Positions 7,114 to 16,110 of a stretch of 64,000 nucleotides of DNA are shown piece after piece; the first letter of the stretch is position 1, and every line of letters begins with the position of its first letter. The notes beneath the pieces are model-generated. The model searched no databases and was not told where the DNA came from. It saw only the letters and a program-made list of their open reading frames with translations. Made by a program: the position numbers and the translations under genes. Source of the DNA: CAVTHW01 sp963734625 (lineage in GTDB: Bacteria; Acidobacteriota; Terriglobia; Bryobacterales; Bryobacteraceae); contig CAVTHW010000019.1 of the NCBI GenBank assembly GCA_963734625.1, positions 62,001 to 126,000 of the forward strand, given 5' to 3'.

Positions 7114-9573
7114 ATGGTGCGGGCCGCGGCCATGCTGTTAATCGTGGTTCAAGCGCTTGCCGCACAGGCGACGGTCGCGGGACGGGTTTTGGATGAGAAC
7201 GGCGTCGCGGTGGAGGGGGCCCGCGTCGAGTTTCGCGCACCCGGCCTGACCCCGCCTCCATCCCTAGTCTCCGACCCGAACGGCCGTTTTCGCGCCGAAC
7301 TCGCCGAGCCCGGAGAATACGCGATCCACGCCGAACGGCTCGGCTATTTTGTCGTCAACAATTTTATGGTCCGGCTGGAGGCCGGTCTCAACGAGGTCAC
7401 GATCACGCTGAATCACGTGCGGGAACTAATTGAGTCCTTAGATGTGGTGTATTCGCCGCCGGCCATCGATACGGCCGCGATTTCGGACCGGAAGCAGTTG
7501 AACAAGGTGGAAATCCTGGGCGTTCCGTATCCGGCGGCGCAGGACATCCGCAGCGCGCTGCCCATACTGGCAGGGGTGGTGCAAGACTCCGATGGCCAGA
7601 TCCATTTCAACGGCGGCAGCGCCGAGCAGGCCGGCGTCACGCTGGACGGCTTCCGCGTGGCCGACCCCTACACCGGCTTGTTCGATGCGCGGCTCAGCGT
7701 CGACGGCATTCAGGGACTGGATCTGGAGAGCGGGCGCTACTCGGCCGACAAGGGGCAAGGGTCGGCCGGTTCGCTGGATATTCAGTCCGGGATGGGCGAC
7801 GACCGCTTTCGATTCGGCGCAACGAACTTCATCCCGAGCGTGGGCCTGCGGCGGGGGCTGATCCTCAGTCAGTGGAGCCCGCGCTTCACACTGTCCGGTC
7901 CCATCGCCCGAGGCAGAGCCTGGTTCTCGAACAGCCTGGAAGCTTACTATCGGGTCACGACCATCGAGGAGTTGCCCCCCGGCGGGGACAGGAACCGCAG
8001 CCTGAGCGCCAGCAACCAGACGCGTATCCAAGTGAACCTGGCACCGTCGAACATCCTGACCGCGACCTACCTGGTCAACTACGTCGACATCGACCGCAGC
8101 GGCCTAACCTTTCTGGATCCCGTCTCGACGACGGTTCACAGCCGCCGCGCCGTGCATATGGCCACCATCAAGGACCAGATCTACTTGCACGGAGGCGGAC
8201 TTATCGAGTTGGGCTTTGCCGCCAGCCGGCGGGTGATACGGGACAGTCCCCAAGGCTCGCTCACATATGTGATAACTCCGAATGGGACGAGCGGGAACTA
8301 CTTCGCCGATCTGACACGTCACGCCAGCTCGGAACAGTGGCTGGCGGGTTTCACGCTCCCACCATTAAAGGCGCGCGGGACGCACCAGTTCAGTCTGGGG
8401 GCCAACCTGGAACGCACTGGTTTCGACCAAGCCGTGAGCCGGCACGATTACCTGATTCTGCGCGCCGACGGCAGCACGGCCCGTCACGTGTCTTTTTCGG
8501 GAAGCGGATTACTCGACGGGTCTAACTTCGCGTCGGCCGCTTACGGAATGGATCGATGGACCCTGCGGGAGGGGCTGCTGGTCGAGATGGGAACACGGGC
8601 GGAATGGAACCAGATTGTTCGCGACGTGACGTTGTTGCCGCGAGTCTCCGGGTCCTGGTCGCCCGCCAGGCTGAAGCAGACGAAGATCGCGGCAGGGTTC
8701 GGTTTGTTCAGCGACCCGATGAACCTGGAACTGCTGACCAGGCAGCAGGATCAGGTGAGCGTATCGACATTCTACTCCCCCGGTGGCGCGGTAACGCTGG
8801 GTCCGGTAGTAACTGGTGTTGTGGTTAACAAACAATCGCTTAAGACGTCGCGAGCCCGCACTTACAGCTTGAGCCTCGAGCGGATGCTGCCGCACGGCTT
8901 TTACGGGAAGGCCTCCTATCTCAGGCGCGCCGGCCGGGACGGCCTGGTGTTTACCGATCCTAGCGGAGGTCTGCGGCAGTCCGGGGTTTTTTACGTATTG
9001 CGGAATCAGCGCGCCGACCGTTACGACGCGCTGGAATTCTCGGCGCGCCGCACCTTCGCGGGCCAATACGAGTGGGTGGCAAGTTACACCTATTCCAGGG
9101 CGAGGACCAATGCGGTGATCGATTACAGCCTGGAGAACCCAATTTTCGCCCAGCAGGCCCAGGGGCCGCGGGCTTGGGACGCACCCCACCGTTTTCTGGT
9201 CTGGGGTTGGGCGCCAGTCCCGAATCGCTACGGTCCGAATATGGTGCGGTCTCTGCTGCGGGAGCTCAACGTGACGTACCTGGTTGAAGCGAGGACCGGC
9301 TTTCCCTTCAGCGTGGTCAACGACGAGAGATTCCTCGCCGGTAGCCCGAACCAGCGGCGATTTCCCTCTTACTTCAACGTCAACCTGATGTTCGAAAAGA
9401 AGTTCCGCTTCTTTCGATATCTGTGGGCGGGGCGCTTCGGTTTTAATAACGTCACAGCCCGCAACAACCCGAGTGTGGTAAACAATAATATAGACTCGCC
9501 GCTTTTCCTGACTTACGGCGGAGGGCAGCGGCGCGCGTTCAACGTGCGTCTGCGCCTATTGGCAAGGAGATGA
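7114..9573 (+). CDS. TonB-dependent receptor-like outer-membrane protein with carboxypeptidase-regulatory domain
   Basis: The 819-residue protein has a short signal peptide. A carboxypeptidase-regulatory beta-sandwich follows (about residues 20-100, starting VAGRVLDENGVAVEGA), then a plug domain (about 120-230, with HFNGGSAEQAGVTLDGFRV and a glycine-rich plug end) and a strand-rich barrel to the C-terminus. This regulatory-domain plus TonB-barrel layout is abundant in Acidobacteriota. The substrate cannot be predicted; no TonB box was identified with confidence. The gene overlaps the SYLF-domain gene by 4 bp (ATGA). Confidence 0.8.
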   Translation: MVRAAAMLLIVVQALAAQATVAGRVLDENGVAVEGARVEFRAPGLTPPPSLVSDPNGRFRAELAEPGEYAIHAERLGYFVVNNFMVRLEAGLNEVTITLNHVRELIESLDVVYSPPAIDTAAISDRKQLNKVEILGVPYPAAQDIRSALPILAGVVQDSDGQIHFNGGSAEQAGVTLDGFRVADPYTGLFDARLSVDGIQGLDLESGRYSADKGQGSAGSLDIQSGMGDDRFRFGATNFIPSVGLRRGLILSQWSPRFTLSGPIARGRAWFSNSLEAYYRVTTIEELPPGGDRNRSLSASNQTRIQVNLAPSNILTATYLVNYVDIDRSGLTFLDPVSTTVHSRRAVHMATIKDQIYLHGGGLIELGFAASRRVIRDSPQGSLTYVITPNGTSGNYFADLTRHASSEQWLAGFTLPPLKARGTHQFSLGANLERTGFDQAVSRHDYLILRADGSTARHVSFSGSGLLDGSNFASAAYGMDRWTLREGLLVEMGTRAEWNQIVRDVTLLPRVSGSWSPARLKQTKIAAGFGLFSDPMNLELLTRQQDQVSVSTFYSPGGAVTLGPVVTGVVVNKQSLKTSRARTYSLSLERMLPHGFYGKASYLRRAGRDGLVFTDPSGGLRQSGVFYVLRNQRADRYDALEFSARRTFAGQYEWVASYTYSRARTNAVIDYSLENPIFAQQAQGPRAWDAPHRFLVWGWAPVPNRYGPNMVRSLLRELNVTYLVEARTGFPFSVVNDERFLAGSPNQRRFPSYFNVNLMFEKKFRFFRYLWAGRFGFNNVTARNNPSVVNNNIDSPLFLTYGGGQRRAFNVRLRLLARR

Positions 9574-10250
9574 ATATGAAGCTAGCCACGACGATGATTC
9601 TGATGCTCAGCGCGGGAGCGCTCTGGGCGCAGACCGACGTTGAGAAGCGTATAGACGAGGCTGCTACTGTGTTCTCCGACGTGATGCAGACGCCGGACAA
9701 GGCCATCCCGCAGCAGTTGATGGACAACGCTCAGTGCGTGGTCGTCATTCCCGGCATGAAGGGCGGGGCGTTCATTGTCGGGGCCAAGTACGGCAAGGGA
9801 TTTGTCTCCTGCCGCAAGAAGAGCGGTGTGGGCTGGACCTCCCTGGGTTCGGTTCGGATTGAGGGCGGCAGCTTCGGGCTGCAGATCGGTGGAACGGAGA
9901 CCGACGTCATACTGCTGGTGATGAATGAACGCGGAGCGCAACGCCTGCTGTCCAGTCAATTCACACTGGGCGGCGATGCTTCGGTCGCGGCAGGCCCGGT
10001 AGGCCGCAACGCGACGGCGCAGACGGACGCATACATGACCGCCGAGATCCTCTCGTGGTCGCGCTCGCGCGGCGTGTTTGCCGGCATCTCGCTGCAAGGC
10101 GCGACCCTGCGCCAGGACTCGGACGACAACAGGTCGCTCTACGGGAAGAGCATCGACAACAAGGACGTGATCTCGGGAGAGGTAGCGGCGCCAAAGGCCG
10201 CGGAGAAACTGATCTCGCTCTTCAATAAGTACTCCAGCCGGAAGGGATGA
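9570..10250 (+). CDS. SYLF (Ysc84-type) lipid-binding-domain secreted protein
   Basis: The 226-residue protein has a signal peptide (cleavage near ALWAQ). Residues about 45-220 match the SYLF/Ysc84 family: VVVIPGMKGGAFIVGAKYGKG, then GGSFGLQIGGTETD, and a late GVFAGISLQGATLRQD. The family is linked to phospholipid binding; the bacterial role is not established. Its ATG lies inside the receptor stop (ATGA), so the two are probably co-translated, and an envelope role alongside the receptor is reasonable. Confidence 0.85.
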   Translation: MNMKLATTMILMLSAGALWAQTDVEKRIDEAATVFSDVMQTPDKAIPQQLMDNAQCVVVIPGMKGGAFIVGAKYGKGFVSCRKKSGVGWTSLGSVRIEGGSFGLQIGGTETDVILLVMNERGAQRLLSSQFTLGGDASVAAGPVGRNATAQTDAYMTAEILSWSRSRGVFAGISLQGATLRQDSDDNRSLYGKSIDNKDVISGEVAAPKAAEKLISLFNKYSSRKG

Positions 10251-10259
10251 AAATCCCCC

Positions 10260-10967
10260 TTGGGCGCGAAAGCACCGGCCGTTGAACCGCATTTCACCGG
10301 CAGTGAGGCTGTCCGCGACGTTATCATCGGCATGTCGGACGGGCTGACGGTGCCGTTCGCGCTAGCCGCGGGCCTTTCAGGGGTGGTCACGTCCAGTGCC
10401 CTGGTCCTGGTGGCGGGGCTGGCGGAAATCGTGGCGGGGTCCATCGCCATGGGCCTCGGGGGATATCTGGCCGCGCGCAGCGAGAGTGAGCATTATCAAG
10501 CCGAGTTGGTGCGCGAACGGAGTGAAATCCAGCACGTCCCGGATTTGGAGAGAGCGGAGGTCCGCGAGGTGCTGGCTGGCTTCGGCCTGAAGGATGAGCT
10601 GCTGGAGAACGCCGTTAACGCGGTCACTGAAGACGATCAGCGGTGGCTGGACTTCATGATGCGCAACGAGCTGAACCTCGAGCCGCCAGATCCAAGACGC
10701 GCCCGCAACAGCGCGGCAACCATTGGATTCTCCTACATCGCCGGCGGCGCCCTGCCCTTGGCGCCCTACGCGATGGGGCTGCAGGTGACCACGGCGCTGC
10801 TGTGGAGCGCGGCAATTACATTGGCGGCGCTGGTGGTCTTCGGCGGGATCAAGGGCCGCTTCACGGGAGTCTCGACGCTGAAGTCGGCCTTCCAAACCGC
10901 GCTGGTCGGCAGCCTGGCCGCGAGCGCGGCTTATCTTCTGGCGAGGCTGGTCAAGGGGCTGGTCTAG
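10260..10967 (+). CDS. VIT1/CCC1-family iron/manganese transporter
   Basis: The 235-residue protein matches the vacuolar iron transporter family. Two N-terminal membrane helices contain the diagnostic DVIIGMSDGLTVPFALAAG segment. An acidic, Glu-rich cytoplasmic metal-binding segment (about 75-140) and three C-terminal helices follow. It likely moves Fe2+ or Mn2+ out of the cytoplasm. The only possible in-frame start before the conserved region is TTG at 10260, as a TGA lies four codons upstream; GAAGGGA sits about 14 bases before it. The gene is 9 bp after the SYLF stop and may be the third gene of that operon. Confidence 0.82.
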   Translation: MGAKAPAVEPHFTGSEAVRDVIIGMSDGLTVPFALAAGLSGVVTSSALVLVAGLAEIVAGSIAMGLGGYLAARSESEHYQAELVRERSEIQHVPDLERAEVREVLAGFGLKDELLENAVNAVTEDDQRWLDFMMRNELNLEPPDPRRARNSAATIGFSYIAGGALPLAPYAMGLQVTTALLWSAAITLAALVVFGGIKGRFTGVSTLKSAFQTALVGSLAASAAYLLARLVKGLV

Positions 10968-10999
10968 CGGTCTGCGGCGTCGCCAACGCCCGTTGACCG

Positions 11000-11050
11000 C
11001 TCCCTCCCGGTCTTACCTGGGGGACCTTTCCGGTGAGAAGCGGGGAGGAG
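11000..11050. terminator. Imperfect long hairpin between convergent transporter genes
   Basis: The 3' ends of the VIT and CDF genes face each other across 125 bp. This stretch pairs CTCCCTCCCG with CGGGGAGGAG (two central mismatches) and, inside it, CTTACC with GGTGAG around a 14-base loop. Its position suggests a bidirectional transcription barrier; there is no T-run. Confidence 0.4.
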
Positions 11051-11092
11051 TAAGCAGAGGCCGTAGTAGCAACGCCTTGCGACCAAGGGGCG

Positions 11093-11983
11093 TTAGCGCG
11101 GCTCGGGATGCACGGTCGCATCCGAGTTGGGCGCCACCTGCTGAATGGCGCGCTCGATCTCCTCGGTCAAAGCGTGCGCCTGCTCTAAAGTCTGCCCGCC
11201 GTCCACCAGCACATGCACGTCCACGAAGAGCTGGGGGCCGGAGGCTCGCACGCGCACCTTGTGGCAGTTGCCGACGCCGGGGAGCGATTCAACCGCCGCG
11301 GTAATCGCCTGTTCCATGCCGGCCGGAGCCGTATCGAGCAGCGCGTAAATGGTGCGCAGGCCCAGCTTATAGATGACGTAGAGGCAGATGACGGCGACCA
11401 GGATGGCGGCGATGGAATCGGCCGAGCGCAGCGACGCCAGGGGCGCAAAGCGCCGGCTCAGAAGCACCGAGGAGAGCCCGGCCAGCACCACGGACGAACT
11501 CCAGATGTCGGTTCTGAAATGCAGAGCGTCGGCTTCGAGAGCCTGGCTGTTGTGCTTGCGGGCGACGCGGTAGAGCATCCGCGAGCGCGAGTAGTCAACC
11601 ACGATGGAGGTGAGCATTACGGCGAACGACCAGACGTTCACTTCGACGGCGACGCCCCCGGAGACCAACCGCCCGACGGCTTCGCTGATGATCCAGAAAC
11701 AGGTCAGAAGCAGAAGGAAGGTTTCGAGCAGGGCGGAAAGGTTCTCGATCTTGCCGTGACCGTAGAGGTGATCGTGGTCGGCCGGGCGGCCGGAGAAGCG
11801 CACTGCGAACCAGGTCATGATCGCGGCGGCGAGGTCCAGCCCCGAGTGAGCGGCTTCGGCGAGGATGCCCAAGCTCCCGGTGGCCAATCCTATCAGGAGT
11901 TTGAAGCCGGTCAGTCCAACCGCCGCGACGACGGAGGTCGCGGCGGCGTGCTGCTTCTCTTTCACGGCCTGGGCGGCTTCCAC
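11093..11983 (-). CDS. Cation diffusion facilitator (CDF) family metal efflux transporter
   Basis: The 296-residue protein has the CDF layout: six membrane helices in about residues 14-210 and a C-terminal cytoplasmic ferredoxin-like domain (about 215-290). Metal-site motifs are present as H46-x3-D50 in helix 2 and H155-x3-D159 in helix 5, with an additional His/Asp cluster at HDHLYGHGK (about 70-78). It exports divalent cations such as Zn, Co, Fe or Mn by proton antiport; the motif pair cannot fix the metal. Together with the neighbouring VIT transporter it forms a small metal-homeostasis locus, though the two converge and are regulated separately. Confidence 0.88.
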   Translation of the reverse strand: MEAAQAVKEKQHAAATSVVAAVGLTGFKLLIGLATGSLGILAEAAHSGLDLAAAIMTWFAVRFSGRPADHDHLYGHGKIENLSALLETFLLLLTCFWIISEAVGRLVSGGVAVEVNVWSFAVMLTSIVVDYSRSRMLYRVARKHNSQALEADALHFRTDIWSSSVVLAGLSSVLLSRRFAPLASLRSADSIAAILVAVICLYVIYKLGLRTIYALLDTAPAGMEQAITAAVESLPGVGNCHKVRVRASGPQLFVDVHVLVDGGQTLEQAHALTEEIERAIQQVAPNSDATVHPEPR

Positions 11984-12110
11984 TCCCTACAATCTACCCT
12001 ATTCGCTGAATCAGCCGATTAGTCTACTTGTGCAACCGAATACGCCTACACCCCATCCAACTGAGAAGAGAGGATGCGAGGTGGCGCTCTGGAACAGTTT
12101 CTGGGGTACA

Positions 12111-14966
12111 ATGACAGCGCTGAACCGCGACGCTGAAAACCCGCCGCTCGAAGATAGACGTCACTTTTCCAGAGGATTAGCGATCGTATTGCTGATCGTG
12201 TGCGCGGTTGTGGGGGCGGGGCTGGCGGAGCTGAAGACGTCGTGGCTGCAGGCGCAACTGCTGGCGGCGGCGGCTCGGCGGGCCACCTACAGCGTGGAGC
12301 CCGGCCCGTCGCCGTCGGTTCGGTACCCGGCGTCGGCGCCCTACACCGACCGGCTGGGGTATTCCCGGCTGCCGGCAATCTTGGGCGGGCTGAACTATGC
12401 CGGCTACGAAGTGACCGCCCAGGCACGGGCCTCGAGCTTCTCTGAGCGGCTTTCGAAGCTGGGGTTGTTCCCGATCTACCGCGAGAAGGCGCAGGCCGGG
12501 CTACGCATCCTGGACTGGCGCGGTAGCCCGCTGTTCACCTCACCCCACCCCGGCCGGGCCTACGCCAGGTTCGAGGACATTCCGCCGGTGGTGGTCCAGT
12601 CGCTGCTATTCATCGAGAACCGGGCCGCTCTGGACGAGGGAAGCCGCTACCAGAACCCGTCGGTCGAGTGGGGCCGGCTGGCGGGCGCGGTGCTGGACCT
12701 GGGCATCAGCAAGGTCGACCGCAATCACAAAGTCAGCGGCGGCAGCACGCTGGCCACCCAGATGGAGAAGATCCGCTATTCGCCCCAGGGACGGACCGCC
12801 TCGCTGCGAGAGAAACTCCGGCAGATGGTTTCGGCTTCGCTGCGAGCCTATCAGGACGGCGAAGACACGATGGCGGCGCGGCGGAGCATCGTTAGGGATT
12901 ACGTCAATTCGCTGCCGCTGGCGGCTTCGGCGGGTTACGGGGAGGTTTACGGTCTGGGAGACGGGCTGTGGGCCTGGTACGGGGCCGACTTCGCGGCCGT
13001 GAACCAGCTTCTTGGCGACCCGGCGCTGCTAGCGGGACAGGCGACGCCGGAGCAGGCGCTGGCTTGGCGTAGAACGCTGAGCCTGCTGCTGGCGGTCAAC
13101 AGCCCCGGCGACTATCTGATCTCCGATCCCGGCGCCCTGGCGGCGCGCACCGACTCATACCTGCGCCTGCTGGCCAAGGCGGGAATCATCTCCGCGCAGC
13201 TTCGAGACCGGGCGCTGGCGGCCCAGGCCGGCATTCTTCGGCAGGCGCCGCCTACCGCGCCGGTCTCGTTCGTCGAAAGGAAGGGAGCGGACGCTATACG
13301 GAGCGGCCTGGCTTCACTACTGGGTCTGCAGAGCAACTACGCGCTGGACCGGCTGGATCTGACAGTACACGCCACGCTGGATCGAGGGGCGCAGGAAGCG
13401 GTCACGGAGAAGCTTCAGCAATTCCACGACCCTGGCGTGGCGGCGCAAAACGGGCTGATCGGGGAGCGCCTGCTCACTCCCGAGAGCGCCGGCGCGGTGG
13501 TCTACAGCTTCACTCTGTACGAGCGGGTTAACGGCGTGAACCTGCTGCGGGTGCAGACCGACAGCTACGATCAGCCGCTCAGCATGAACGAGGGGACCAA
13601 GCTTGAGCTCGGGTCTACGGCCAAGCTGCGAACACTGGCGAATTACCTGCTGGTGGTGCGCGACCTGCACGCCCGGTTAGCCGGGATGAGCGCTGAAGAA
13701 CTGGATGCGGCACGCGGCGCGGCGGCCGATCCCATCACCCAGTGGGCGGCGGACTATCTGCGCGAGGCTCCGGACAAGGGCCTGTCGGCGATGTTGCAGG
13801 CCGCGCTAGCACGCACCTACTCGGCCAGCCCGAATGAGCGTTTCTACACCGGGGGCGGCCTGCACGTTTTCTCCAACTTCGAACGCGAGGACAACGTCAG
13901 AGTGCTCGCGGTGAGCGAGGCTATAGAGCGCTCGGTGAACCTGGTGTTCGTGAGGCTGATGCGCGACATCGTGCGCTACTACATCGCGCGGCTGCCGGAG
14001 GCAACTCCGGATATCCTGCAGAACCCCAGCGAGCCCGCGCGCAAGCTCTACCTGGCCCGGTTTGCGGACATGGAGGGACGCGAGTTTCTGGAGCGCTTCT
14101 ACCGGCAGCACGAAGGAGAGGACCCGGCCGCGGCCCTGGCGGCGCTGCCCAGGGGCCGGCGCGTTCACCCTCTGGAAAGGTGGCTGCTGGAGTATCGAGT
14201 GCAGCATCCGAAAGCCGCCCTGGCGGAGATTCAGGACGCCGGCGCGGCCAAGCGTCAGGAGGTTTACGACTGGCTGTTCAAAGACCGGTTCAGGGGAGAT
14301 GCGCAGAATAACCGGATACGGATCGTGCTGGAGCGGGAGGCGTTTCAGCAGATTCTCAAGGTTTGGAAGAGCCTGGGTTTCCCGTTCAACTACCTGGTGC
14401 CGTCTTATGCCACGGCGATCGGGAGCTCGGGCGACAATCCGGCGGCGCTGGCGGAACTGGCGGGCGTGATTGTGAACGACGGAGTGCGCTATCCGGCTGC
14501 GCGCATCGACGAACTGCATTTCGCCGAGGGCACGCCGGTGGACACAACCGTGGCGCCGAAGCGCAAGCCGGGCGAAAGGGTCCTCCCCACGGAGGTTGCG
14601 AGCGTACTGCGGCAGGAAATGTTCAAGGTGGTGGAGAAGGGCACGGCGAGGCGGGCCTTCGGCTCGGTGGTGCTGAGCGACGGAAAGGTGATTCCCGTGG
14701 GCGGCAAGACTGGCACCGGGGACAACCGTATCCAGTTCGTGCAGTCCAACGGGCAGCGCACGGGATCGAAGGCCATGAACCGGACGGCCACGTTCGTGTT
14801 CATTATCGGTGGCCGCTTTTTCGGCACGATCACGGCCTACGTGCCCGGCGAGTTGGCGGGGGACTACGGGTTCACCAGCGCGCTGCCGGCGCAGGCTTTC
14901 AAGGCCCTGGCGCCGGCCTTCAGGCCGCTCATCGAAGAGGCGGCAGCGCCTCAGACCATACGGTAG
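12111..14966 (+). CDS. Class A penicillin-binding protein (bifunctional glycosyltransferase/transpeptidase)
   Basis: From the ATG at 12111 the protein is 951 residues. A single N-terminal membrane helix (about 22-42) is followed by a GT51 domain (FIENRAAL with candidate catalytic E169, then GGSTLATQ and a YSPQGRT-containing segment). The transpeptidase domain has S502-T-A-K504-5 (SxxK), an SPN segment and K866-T-G. It polymerises and cross-links peptidoglycan in the periplasm. The GT51 ED-x-F-x2-H motif is degenerate (ENRAAL), so polymerase activity may be atypical. The frame is open upstream, but starts there would lie in the divergent CDF promoter region. Its 3' end overlaps the convergent radical-SAM gene by 16 bp. 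Confidence 0.85.
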   Translation: MTALNRDAENPPLEDRRHFSRGLAIVLLIVCAVVGAGLAELKTSWLQAQLLAAAARRATYSVEPGPSPSVRYPASAPYTDRLGYSRLPAILGGLNYAGYEVTAQARASSFSERLSKLGLFPIYREKAQAGLRILDWRGSPLFTSPHPGRAYARFEDIPPVVVQSLLFIENRAALDEGSRYQNPSVEWGRLAGAVLDLGISKVDRNHKVSGGSTLATQMEKIRYSPQGRTASLREKLRQMVSASLRAYQDGEDTMAARRSIVRDYVNSLPLAASAGYGEVYGLGDGLWAWYGADFAAVNQLLGDPALLAGQATPEQALAWRRTLSLLLAVNSPGDYLISDPGALAARTDSYLRLLAKAGIISAQLRDRALAAQAGILRQAPPTAPVSFVERKGADAIRSGLASLLGLQSNYALDRLDLTVHATLDRGAQEAVTEKLQQFHDPGVAAQNGLIGERLLTPESAGAVVYSFTLYERVNGVNLLRVQTDSYDQPLSMNEGTKLELGSTAKLRTLANYLLVVRDLHARLAGMSAEELDAARGAAADPITQWAADYLREAPDKGLSAMLQAALARTYSASPNERFYTGGGLHVFSNFEREDNVRVLAVSEAIERSVNLVFVRLMRDIVRYYIARLPEATPDILQNPSEPARKLYLARFADMEGREFLERFYRQHEGEDPAAALAALPRGRRVHPLERWLLEYRVQHPKAALAEIQDAGAAKRQEVYDWLFKDRFRGDAQNNRIRIVLEREAFQQILKVWKSLGFPFNYLVPSYATAIGSSGDNPAALAELAGVIVNDGVRYPAARIDELHFAEGTPVDTTVAPKRKPGERVLPTEVASVLRQEMFKVVEKGTARRAFGSVVLSDGKVIPVGGKTGTGDNRIQFVQSNGQRTGSKAMNRTATFVFIIGGRFFGTITAYVPGELAGDYGFTSALPAQAFKALAPAFRPLIEEAAAPQTIR

Positions 14967-16069
14967 AGGTAACGCCGGCTGTAGGCGAAAAAGCGTCTGA
15001 AGGCGGGGCACAGGTAGTTCAAGCCGGGTTCGCCATCCGGCGTCAGCACGAAGCGATCCTTCGGGCAGCCGCCATTGCACATCGCGCGCACGGGGCACTC
15101 GCGGCAGTAGCGCGGCAGGGCGTCGCGCTTGGCCTGGCCGAAGGCGAGCTGCGCCGGGCTTTCCAGCAGATCCACCAAGGGGGTTTCGCGAATGTTCCCC
15201 AGACGATGCTCGGGATCGACGAAGTGGTCGCAGGAGTAGAAATCGCCAGTGTGCTCGATGACCGGGATGTCGCCGCAGGTCTCGCGGAAAATGCACAGCG
15301 AGTGATCCATTCCGCGCAGGGGCCGGGAGGCCTCTTCGAAGATCTGAACCGCGATGCGGCCGGCGTCCCCTTGGCGCCACTCGTCAAAGATCGCGCAAAG
15401 AAACTCGCCGAAGGCCTCGGCGGGCGCGGTGTGAGGGCCGACGCCGCCTGGGGCGTCCGGCAGCGGCTCGACGACTGGAAGAAAGCCCAGATAGCGAGCG
15501 CCAATCTCCTTGAAGAACCGGTAGACATCGAGGGGCCGCCGCACGTTCTGATCGTGAACCACGCACAGGATGTCGGTAGCGACGCCATACCGGCGCAGCA
15601 GCTCATAGCCGCGCGTGGCCCGCGCGTGCGAGGGCTCATGGCCGCGGGTCAGGCGGTAGCAATCGTGCAGGTCCGCGGGGCCATCCAGGCTTAGACCCAC
15701 GCTGAAGCCCTCGAGAGCGAAGAAGCGGCACCAGTCGTCGTCGAGCAGAATCCCGTTGGTCTGCACGCCGTTGAAGACGCTCCGGGCGGGCGGGCAGTGC
15801 CGGCGCTGAAGCGCCACGATCCGGCGGAAGTAGTCGAGGCCGAGGACGATCGGCTCGCCGCCGTGCCAGGAAAAGGAAACCGTCCGGGCCGGGGAGGCTT
15901 CGAAGTGCTGGCGGATGTAGTTCTCCAGCACGTCATCGGACATACGGCAGCCCGACGCGGGCGGATAGAGGTCCCGCTTCTTCAGGTAGTAGCAGTAGTG
16001 GCAGTCGAGATTACAGACCGCGCCCGCGGGTTTGGCGAAGATCTGGAATTCGCGGGAGGCGGCTGGCAC
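14951..16069 (-). CDS. Radical SAM/SPASM enzyme of the anaerobic sulfatase-maturase family
   Basis: The 372-residue protein has the radical SAM cluster motif C19-x3-C23-x2-C26 (CNLDCHYCYYLKK), SFSWHGGEP, VQTNGILL and GLSLDGP. A SPASM region near the C-terminus carries several cysteine pairs (CRECPVRAMCNGGCPKD). This is the anSME pattern: these enzymes oxidise an active-site Cys or Ser of sulfatases to formylglycine. No sulfatase gene is in the window, so the partner must be elsewhere or the substrate differs. The tail overlaps the 3' end of the penicillin-binding protein gene. Confidence 0.88.
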   Translation of the reverse strand: MPAASREFQIFAKPAGAVCNLDCHYCYYLKKRDLYPPASGCRMSDDVLENYIRQHFEASPARTVSFSWHGGEPIVLGLDYFRRIVALQRRHCPPARSVFNGVQTNGILLDDDWCRFFALEGFSVGLSLDGPADLHDCYRLTRGHEPSHARATRGYELLRRYGVATDILCVVHDQNVRRPLDVYRFFKEIGARYLGFLPVVEPLPDAPGGVGPHTAPAEAFGEFLCAIFDEWRQGDAGRIAVQIFEEASRPLRGMDHSLCIFRETCGDIPVIEHTGDFYSCDHFVDPEHRLGNIRETPLVDLLESPAQLAFGQAKRDALPRYCRECPVRAMCNGGCPKDRFVLTPDGEPGLNYLCPAFRRFFAYSRRYLYRMV

Positions 16070-16110
16070 GGGGCTAACTGCGATCTTAGCGCATGATATA
16101 CTCGCTGAGC

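Noticed and set aside
13806..15380. 524-codon minus-strand frame opposite the penicillin-binding protein
   Set aside because: It overlaps both the penicillin-binding protein and the radical-SAM gene in another frame; no recognisable motifs.
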